In this document: positions 4,551-9,530 of the stretch, one piece after another
How the letters are laid out: each line of letters begins with the position of its first letter
Position numbering within the stretch: position 1 is the first letter of the stretch
Source: CAYYHA01 sp964471535
GTDB lineage: Bacteria; Myxococcota; Myxococcia; SLRQ01
Direction of reading: 5' to 3'
Assembly (NCBI GenBank): GCA_964471535.1
Contig: CAYYHA010000163.1
Span: forward strand, 1-9,530
DNA length: 9,530 nucleotides
The notes under the pieces: model-generated
Databases searched by the model: none
The model's input: only the letters and a program-made list of their open reading frames with translations
What the model was told of the DNA's origin: nothing
Position numbers and translations under genes: made by a program

Positions 4551-5774
4551 CTAGTTGCCGCCGGCACCCGCGGTGGCCTTGCCGCTTGCGGTGCCCTCGG
4601 CTGCTTGCGCCGCCGGCGCTTCCGCCTTGGCGAGGGAGGCGGCGAGCTTCTGCGCCTCGGCTCGCTCCGCGTCGGTGAGCGCCGGCGCCCGGTAGATCTC
4701 GTAGGCGGCCTTTCCATCCTTCACCGTGAGCACCGCCGCCATGCCCTGGCTCTCGGTGCCGTCGTTCATCTTCCAGGGGATGGAGTCGGCGGGGCCGGGA
4801 TTCAGATAGAGGTGGTCGACGAAGGTCTTCTCGGGCACGATGTTCTTGCCGGTCAGATCGGTGGCTTTGCCGCCCGCCTCGTGGATGTTCCCGAAGACAC
4901 CGAAGGGAATCTTGGCCGTCTCGATGAGGGCGTTGATATTGGGATCGCCCACGTTCCCCGCCTCCACCGCATAGTCGATGGCCTGCGGATCCGCCCCGCG
5001 CGGTGGGCCGTGGCTGATGAGGAGCGCGGGACCCTTGGCCTCCTCCGCGGCCACCTTCTCGAGGGCCTTCACGTCCTCGATGAAGTACTGACAACCCGTT
5101 TCTGCGTGGATGAAGCGCGGGTCGTGGTAGCCGGGAAGGGAGAGCACCGCAAGGCCGGGCAGTTGTACCAGACGGCGCACGTTCAGGTTGAAGACGTTGG
5201 GATGCTTCTCCTGCACCGTGCTCAGCGCATCGGCGAAGACCGAGCGCGCCTCACGGTTGCCGATGATCACGAAGACCGGCCACCCGGGCTCGGCGAGCAC
5301 CGTCAGGGCGTGCACGATGGCATCCTCCGTCTCCCCCGTGTCACCGGCGACGAGCACCGCCTGCACGCCCTTGTCCTTGAACCACTTCACGTAGCGCTTC
5401 AGGTTGAAGAGGTTCTCCGGCGTGTCCTCCTTGATGTCCGAGAGCACGCCGAGGACGAGCGGGCCCGTGGGGCCCGTAAGGGTCACCTTGTAGCCAGCAA
5501 TCTCCGCGTCGAAGGCGCCCACCTTCCGCGTCGTCGGAGGAGCCAGCTCGAAGCGCCCCACACACAGGGGATCGCTCTTCCCGGACACCGATGCGGTCGC
5601 GGTCTCGGCGCCGGGGAGGGCCCGAGCCTCTTCCTCCGCCTTGGCCAACTCGTCCTTCGCCCGCGTCGCCGGCACGGCCTCCTTCTCCCCCGACGCCGCC
5701 TGTCCCTTCTGTTCCGACGGGCATCCCGTCAGCAGGAGGAAACCGGCCAGCAGCACCCACCACGTACGTCGCAT
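4551..5774 (-). CDS. Calcineurin-like metallophosphoesterase-fold lipoprotein with altered active site
   Basis: This is a 407-aa protein from ATG 5772-5774, with GGAGG 5 nt upstream. The N-terminus is a clear lipoprotein signal: Arg-Arg, a hydrophobic stretch 5-15, then LTGC with Cys18. Residues 19-60 form an Ala/Glu-rich linker. From about 105 the calcineurin-like phosphoesterase motifs appear in order, but modified: SDIKED (Asp113; Lys115 where His is usual), AGD (Asp145), IGNREA (Asn173; Arg174 where the catalytic His is usual), SHGPP (His255) and FGNIHE (Asn296 where the first His of GHxH is usual; His298 kept). Roughly half of the metal/catalytic set is thus retained. Normal members hydrolyse phosphoesters using two metals; this one may have changed chemistry or may bind ligand without catalysis. 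The Ala-rich tail (about 370-407) is low complexity. It probably sits in the cell envelope, facing the periplasm. The longer frame to 5843 is ignored because it would bury the signal peptide. Confidence 0.85.
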   Translation of the reverse strand: MRRTWWVLLAGFLLLTGCPSEQKGQAASGEKEAVPATRAKDELAKAEEEARALPGAETATASVSGKSDPLCVGRFELAPPTTRKVGAFDAEIAGYKVTLTGPTGPLVLGVLSDIKEDTPENLFNLKRYVKWFKDKGVQAVLVAGDTGETEDAIVHALTVLAEPGWPVFVIIGNREARSVFADALSTVQEKHPNVFNLNVRRLVQLPGLAVLSLPGYHDPRFIHAETGCQYFIEDVKALEKVAAEEAKGPALLISHGPPRGADPQAIDYAVEAGNVGDPNINALIETAKIPFGVFGNIHEAGGKATDLTGKNIVPEKTFVDHLYLNPGPADSIPWKMNDGTESQGMAAVLTVKDGKAAYEIYRAPALTDAERAEAQKLAASLAKAEAPAAQAAEGTASGKATAGAGGN

Positions 5775-5801
5775 CGAACCCTCCAGGTCAGAGACCCGGG
5801 G

Positions 5802-5831
5802 AAGGTATCGCGAGGGCCGCGGCGCAGGCAA
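5802..5831 (-). promoter_or_regulatory. Putative promoter of the phosphoesterase-fold lipoprotein gene
   Basis: On the minus strand, TTGCCT (5831-5826) and TACCTT (5807-5802) are 18 bp apart. The -10 box lies 27 nt from ATG 5774, leaving a leader of about 20 nt that contains the Shine-Dalgarno GGAGG (5784-5780). The -35 hexamer is the same as that before the lipoprotein at 2207. Confidence 0.4.
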
Positions 5832-5930
5832 CCGCGCCGGCACGTCCGCCGCTCGGGCCGGGTGGGGCGCCGCACGGGGCGTAGGCGGTGCCCGCTTGCT
5901 CCCGCCCGCCCTTTGTGGAGTAAGGAGGGC

Positions 5931-6707
5931 ATGCGCACGGGGCCTTGGGTTTCACTTCTCGTTCTTTCTCTCCTCCTTGGCTGCGCCCATCGGACGCGTC
6001 CGGACCCGGCGGTGGTGGCTCGCCTCGAGCGTGTCGCGCTGGTGGCACGCGCCCTGCGGCCGCCGGTCGCCTATGTGGGCCGCGGCGATCCCGAGGCGCA
6101 TGCGGGCGAAGCGCCGAAGGCGCTGGATGCTCGTCTCGAGACGGATCTCTCCCGTGCCGTGACACCCTTCGAGGTCGAAGAGACCCTCGGCGAAGCCGTT
6201 CGCGCGGCGCTTCCGGAGCCGCCGCCGTGGGAGATCCCACCTGCGCTGGAGGTGGCCTCGGCGTTGGGTCTGCTCCTGGCCCGCTCCGACGAGCCGAGGT
6301 GGTCCGCTCTCGAGCCCCTGGGCATCGATGCGGTGCTCGACCTGGCGATCGAGGGGTGGGGCCTGTGGGATCCCCCGGGCCGGGCGCGGCCGCCCGGCCT
6401 GTGGATGGAGGTGCGGGCAAGGCTGCTTCGCCTGCCCGCCGCCGAGCCGCTGTGGGAGGGGAGGGTGCGGGTGGGGCCCCCCGACGAACCTGGCCCGCGT
6501 CTCGACGTCTCACGCTTCGAGGCGGACCCGGCTCCGGTGCTCCGTGAAGGAATGGAACGCTTGACACGACGGGTCGCCGAGCGCCTGCTCGGGTTGCTCG
6601 GCCTCTGTGGCGAGGCGGCGTGTGCCGGCGGGGGATCCGGCGGTGATGGGGGGACCGCCTATCCGCCGCGGGGGATCCGTACCCGGCGGACGCGCTCGGC
6701 CCAGTAG
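5931..6707 (+). CDS. Lipoprotein of unknown function
   Basis: This is a 258-aa protein from ATG 5931, preceded by AAGGAGG (5922-5928), a strong Shine-Dalgarno though only 2 nt from the ATG. Residues 1-18 are a lipoprotein signal: a short Arg-containing start, a Leu/Val-rich core and LLGC, with Cys18 lipidated. No family is recognised. The middle part has a helical pattern with many Glu and Arg residues (about 40-125). Residues 127-190 read WSALEPLGIDAVLDLAIEGWGL, then MEVRARLLR and EPLWEGRV (longer stretches are broken here), a strand pattern resembling envelope lipoproteins in which a strand carries the substrate of a 'conferred by lipid conversion' type fold; this resemblance is loose. The last ~30 residues are Gly/Arg-rich, and the final 49 bp overlap the 3' end of the opposite-strand ChaN-like gene. 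It is divergent from the phosphoesterase gene (156-bp gap). Confidence 0.75.
   Translation: MRTGPWVSLLVLSLLLGCAHRTRPDPAVVARLERVALVARALRPPVAYVGRGDPEAHAGEAPKALDARLETDLSRAVTPFEVEETLGEAVRAALPEPPPWEIPPALEVASALGLLLARSDEPRWSALEPLGIDAVLDLAIEGWGLWDPPGRARPPGLWMEVRARLLRLPAAEPLWEGRVRVGPPDEPGPRLDVSRFEADPAPVLREGMERLTRRVAERLLGLLGLCGEAACAGGGSGGDGGTAYPPRGIRTRRTRSAQ
6639..6659 (-). terminator. Weak hairpin at the end of the ChaN-like gene
   Basis: On the minus strand, GGCGGT (6659-6654) and ACCGCC (6644-6639) form a 6-bp stem around a 9-nt loop, beginning on the last base of the ChaN-like stop codon. There is no U-tract. The hairpin also lies inside the coding end of the opposing lipoprotein, so a role in termination is only a possibility. 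Confidence 0.25.
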
Positions 6708-8359
6708 AAATACATGTGGAAGGCGGCGCCCTCCTCGTCGAGGGGGTCGAGGAAGAGCTCCCGGATCTCCGCCTTGGTCGCCTTGCCGGAGATCATGGCG
6801 TAGTAGAGCCGGTCCCCGAGAATGTAGCCGAGCATGTGGGTGACTGCGTTGAACAGCTCGGCGTCGCTGGCTCCGTAGAGCGCGTCCCGCAGGCCCGGGA
6901 CCCGCCGCCCGGCCTCCAGGTCGAGGTGGGCAAGCACCAGCTCGGCGGCGCGCACCTCGAGGGCTTCGAGACGTTGCCTTTGCCCGGCACGCCACGCCTC
7001 GACCCAGCGCTCGAGACGCGGCCGGTGGGGCGCCTTGCGCCGCGGGTTGATGATCTTACTGCCCAGGAAGGCGAGCGCCTCGTTGAGCACCCGCGCGTAG
7101 AAGGCATCGACGAGTCCGTCCCGATCCCCGTCGTCCTCGGTGAAGACGTGGCGGAGGAAGTGGGCGGCTTCCTCGGCAGCATGGTTGATGGAGAGGTTCG
7201 CGAGATAGACAAGGCGCATCCGCGGGATGAAGTAGCTCTCGCTGGCGAGGATCTGCCGGCGCATGAAGGCGATCTCGTGCTTGGAGAACGCTCCGGAACG
7301 GCGGAGGTCGTGGAAGAAGGAGAGGTCGCCCAGGGAGTAGACGGTCACCTGCTCGAGCGCATCCTTGGGGTCGAGTTCGAGGAAGGCGCAGAGGACGCGG
7401 CACATCTCCTTGAAGGTACGCTCGGGTACCGTCTCCGGATCGATCTCCAGGGTGTCGTCTGCGTGCAGGTGGTTGAGGTAGCTCTGCTGGGCCACGATGG
7501 GCGAGGTGTTCATGAGCGAGAGCTCCTCGTCGCTCACCTCCACCGCCTCGGTCTCGTGTTCGAGCCCTTCGGCAGTGAGACGCCAGAAGATGTCCTCGCA
7601 GTTCTGGTAGACGACGAGGCGACGCGGGGGAGGCAGGCCCAGACGGCGCGCTGCGCGGTCCACCGCGTCGGGCAGGTGCGGGGGCGCGACGTGGAGCTGG
7701 CCGGTGAGGACGAAGATCTGTCGCTCGGGCTGCTGCCGCCACAGCTCGGCGAGGAGCGCCGCGGCGTGCCGGTCCCGCCGGCTCAAGGTGGCGCCCTCGC
7801 CCGCCAGATCGATGCCGAAGACGGGAAGGCCCAGGAGCCGTGCCAGCTCGAAGATGGGTTTGAAGGCGGGCCAGACGGGAAAGATGTGGTGGGCCGGGTA
7901 CTCGATACGCCGCAGGAACGTGGCCTCGCGGATCCGGCCGGCGAGGTAGCGGTCGAGGTGCACCTGGTGGGCGCTCTGCACGAACTCGAGGGCCAGGGCC
8001 GCCGGGCGCCCGTGACCCAGGCTTCGTTCCACCAGCTTGGTGAACGCCTTCTGGGCCTGCTTGAGCGTGTGGTAGTCACCCACGTAGACGAGGTCGGCGG
8101 CCGCGGCGCGGCGGATGACCTCGTCGTAGGAGATTCTCCGCCGGTAGCGGCGTACGCGCCGGCGATAGCTCCGCTCGTAGGCACGGAATGCTGCGGAGTA
8201 GCCCTGCACCGAGGCGTCGATCTCGGCCTTCTGCCGCTCGTAGATGGCGCGGTGCAGTGCGACCAGCTCCCGGCGCGCCGCCCCACGCGCGCTGTCCTTG
8301 TCGGTGGCCGGCTGGTGGGAGGGCCCACGCCTTCGAGAACGTGCGCCCCCCACGGTCAC
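6659..8359 (-). CDS. Large ChaN-like (haem-binding uptake, PF04187-type) protein
   Basis: This is a 566-aa protein starting at GTG 8357-8359. ChaN proteins bind haem; the best-known ones are short outer-membrane lipoproteins. The ChaN-type domain spans about residues 75-255: VYVGDYHT (91-98, with His97), ALEFVQ (123-128, Glu125), Q-x-x-L-D-R-Y-L-A-G (Gln132, Asp136), FGIDLAG (181-187) and VLTGQLHV (217-224, His223). The remaining ~300 residues (260-566) are mostly helical and contain a His/Glu-rich helix around 390-405 (His393, His400, His404). I do not recognise this part as a named domain. No signal peptide or lipobox is visible, and the first ~75 residues are Arg-rich, so it is probably cytoplasmic, unlike classical ChaN. 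Its start overlaps the stop of the TPR gene by 4 nt (GTGA), indicating translational coupling. The 3' end overlaps the opposing lipoprotein by 49 bp. Haem binding is inferred from the domain only. Confidence 0.8.
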   Translation of the reverse strand: MTVGGARSRRRGPSHQPATDKDSARGAARRELVALHRAIYERQKAEIDASVQGYSAAFRAYERSYRRRVRRYRRRISYDEVIRRAAAADLVYVGDYHTLKQAQKAFTKLVERSLGHGRPAALALEFVQSAHQVHLDRYLAGRIREATFLRRIEYPAHHIFPVWPAFKPIFELARLLGLPVFGIDLAGEGATLSRRDRHAAALLAELWRQQPERQIFVLTGQLHVAPPHLPDAVDRAARRLGLPPPRRLVVYQNCEDIFWRLTAEGLEHETEAVEVSDEELSLMNTSPIVAQQSYLNHLHADDTLEIDPETVPERTFKEMCRVLCAFLELDPKDALEQVTVYSLGDLSFFHDLRRSGAFSKHEIAFMRRQILASESYFIPRMRLVYLANLSINHAAEEAAHFLRHVFTEDDGDRDGLVDAFYARVLNEALAFLGSKIINPRRKAPHRPRLERWVEAWRAGQRQRLEALEVRAAELVLAHLDLEAGRRVPGLRDALYGASDAELFNAVTHMLGYILGDRLYYAMISGKATKAEIRELFLDPLDEEGAAFHMYFYWAERVRRVRIPRGG

Positions 8360-9530
8360 TCACCCAGGAGGCGGCGGGCCTCCCCGGCACGCACGTGCTC
8401 CGGCACCTGTTCCAAGAAGGCCTGTAGCCAGGGGCGGGCGGCCTCGGGTGCCGTGGTGGGCAAGGTCGCCATCCGCAGGAACGCCTCCGGCGCGCCGCGT
8501 CGCGCGGTGGCCCGGCGGTAGGCGGCCAGGGCGTGCTTCGGGTCCCCGGCCTCCTCGTAGGACAGGCCGAGGAGGAAGTGGGTCCTGGGATCGTCTGGCG
8601 CGACGCGCGTGGCGAGGCGGCGCAGCCGCGCGGTGGCCCGCCGGTCGCCGGCACGGGCGGCCGCTGCGGCGGCGGCCGCTGCGGCTCGGCCGAGGTCGGG
8701 AGCGGGGGCCCGGCTGCGCGTGAGGTCGGCGACGAGCGCCTCGGTGCGGCGGGCCGCCTCGCCGGGGTCGGCTGCCGCGCCGCGGGCTACCGCCTCGGCG
8801 AGACCTGCCTTCGCCTCTTCGGAGAGCGGATCGATGCGCAGGGCCTCCTCGAAGGCATCGGCCGCCTCCTCGGAGCGGCCGAGCGCGAGGAGCACCTCAC
8901 CCGCGCTCGTCTCGGCTGCCGCATTGTGGCGCGCGGTGGAGCGCAGCGTCTCCACCGCCTCACGCAGCCCGGGCTCGCCCGCGAGGGCGGCGAGGCGGAG
9001 GCGGAGGAGGCGTGCGGCCAGCGTCTCACCGGTCTCGGACTGGGCGCGATCGAGGAGGGCCCGAGCGCGCTCTACCTCGCCGCGGCGCAGGGTCCCCCAG
9101 GCCTCGAGGAGGCGCCCCCAGGCTTCTCCCACGGCATCTGCGATGCGCTGAAGTCCGGCGCTGTCGGTGCTCGCGGCCAAGAGGGCTGCCGCCTCGGGCA
9201 CGGCGGGATTGAAGCGCACCGCCGCCTCGAGCTCGCGGAGTGCCTCCCGCCGCTTGCCCGTGGCGCGGTAGGCGCGGGCCCGCGCGAGGTGCAGGTCGTA
9301 GTCCTTCGCTCTGCCTCCGAAGCGGGCGAGGGCCCGCAGTGCGTTCTTCGTCTCCCCTGCGAGGAGGAGGGCCTCAGCCGTCCAGAGGACGTCGGCGCGG
9401 CGGTGGTGGCGGCGGACGCGCCCCCGCAGGCTCTTGAAGGCGCGCAGGGCCTCCCGCCGCGCCCGGGCGGGATCGCCGGCGACGAGCTGGACGCGGGCGG
9501 CGATGGCAGAGACTACGGGGGGCGGGGGCG
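8356..9530 (-). CDS. Tetratricopeptide-repeat protein, N-terminus outside the window
   Basis: The frame stays open from the stop TGA (8358-8356) to the right edge of the window, giving about 390 visible residues, and the 5' end is missing. The GTG at 9219 is an internal Val: the reading frame upstream of it continues the repeats, for instance a TPR of the form Y-D-L-H-L-A-R-A-R-A-Y-R-A-T-G-K followed by REALRELEAAV and RFNP. Further repeats include a unit with VLLALGRSEEAADAFEEAL then RIDP, and one with FLLGLSYEEAGDPKHALAAY. TPR arrays form helical scaffolds that bind partner proteins. A run of ten alanines (GC-rich triplet repeat near 8660-8690) lies between repeats. No catalytic domain is seen. 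The gene is translationally coupled to the ChaN-like gene, so the two products probably act together or in equal amounts. Signal or membrane segments cannot be judged without the N-terminus. Confidence 0.85.
   Translation of the reverse strand, partial: PPPPVVSAIAARVQLVAGDPARARREALRAFKSLRGRVRRHHRRADVLWTAEALLLAGETKNALRALARFGGRAKDYDLHLARARAYRATGKRREALRELEAAVRFNPAVPEAAALLAASTDSAGLQRIADAVGEAWGRLLEAWGTLRRGEVERARALLDRAQSETGETLAARLLRLRLAALAGEPGLREAVETLRSTARHNAAAETSAGEVLLALGRSEEAADAFEEALRIDPLSEEAKAGLAEAVARGAAADPGEAARRTEALVADLTRSRAPAPDLGRAAAAAAAAAARAGDRRATARLRRLATRVAPDDPRTHFLLGLSYEEAGDPKHALAAYRRATARRGAPEAFLRMATLPTTAPEAARPWLQAFLEQVPEHVRAGEARRLLGE

Noticed and set aside
4605..5930. Plus-strand open frame running in from upstream of the lipoprotein at 5931
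   Set aside because: This part is antisense to the phosphoesterase-fold gene. The real protein begins at ATG 5931 with a Shine-Dalgarno and a signal peptide.
6716..8521. A 601-codon open frame on the plus strand across the ChaN-like gene
   Set aside because: It is antisense to a gene with recognisable domain motifs, has no family resemblance, and long antisense frames are expected in very GC-rich DNA.
8655..8695. GC-rich triplet repeat resembling a microsatellite
   Set aside because: It simply encodes a ten-alanine run within the TPR protein; nothing else suggests a functional repeat.
9217..9219. GTG as the start of the TPR gene
   Set aside because: The frame is open to the window edge, and the codons upstream encode a well-formed TPR unit, so this Val is internal.
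1..9530. CRISPR array, insertion sequence, prophage or defence system
   Set aside because: No regularly spaced repeats, terminal inverted repeats with a transposase, integrase, or recognisable defence protein were found.

Overview
The window is very GC-rich, bacterial, and gene-dense. Its gene content suggests a member of the Myxococcota (delta-proteobacterial type): a stand-alone MshEN/GspE-N protein, several small cysteine-containing lipoproteins of unknown function, a large soluble ChaN-like protein next to a TPR protein, a lone infA, and hemB followed by a DUF4177-like and an RDD gene. The lineage is an inference from gene types and composition. No rRNA, tRNA, transposase, phage gene or CRISPR array was seen, so this looks like ordinary chromosome carrying some lineage-specific genes.

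Layout. (1) 1-1009, plus strand: the 3' end of hemB (porphobilinogen synthase), a 72-aa DUF4177-like protein and an RDD-family membrane protein, with short gaps or overlap. (2) 1030-2207, minus strand: two small lipoproteins with the same cysteine layout, probably diverged tandem paralogues, separated by a terminator-like hairpin. (3) 2409-3659, minus strand: infA (translation initiation factor IF-1) and, upstream of it, an NAD(P)-binding extended-SDR epimerase-like protein. (4) 3783-4496, plus strand: a 237-aa MshEN-domain protein with two intact copies of the cyclic-di-GMP-binding motif and no ATPase domain. (5) 4551-5774, minus strand: a lipoprotein with a calcineurin-like phosphoesterase fold whose metal and catalytic residues are partly replaced. 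(6) 5931-6707, plus strand: an unrecognised lipoprotein whose 3' end overlaps the next gene tail to tail. (7) 6659-9530, minus strand: a TPR protein running off the right edge, followed by a translationally coupled ChaN-like protein (GTGA overlap).

The genes do not form one pathway. Four of the nine complete genes encode predicted lipoproteins, or envelope proteins of unknown role. A second theme is regulatory: infA, the second lipoprotein and the MshEN gene lack a convincing Shine-Dalgarno sequence, and each has a promoter-like -35/-10 pair only 7-11 nt before the start codon, so they may be transcribed as leaderless or nearly leaderless mRNAs. The phosphoesterase gene is a contrast, with a similar promoter-like pair further upstream and a clear Shine-Dalgarno.

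No gap between genes exceeds about 200 bp. The larger gaps (1501-1646, 2208-2408, 3660-3782, 5775-5930) hold only the promoter-like and hairpin elements listed.
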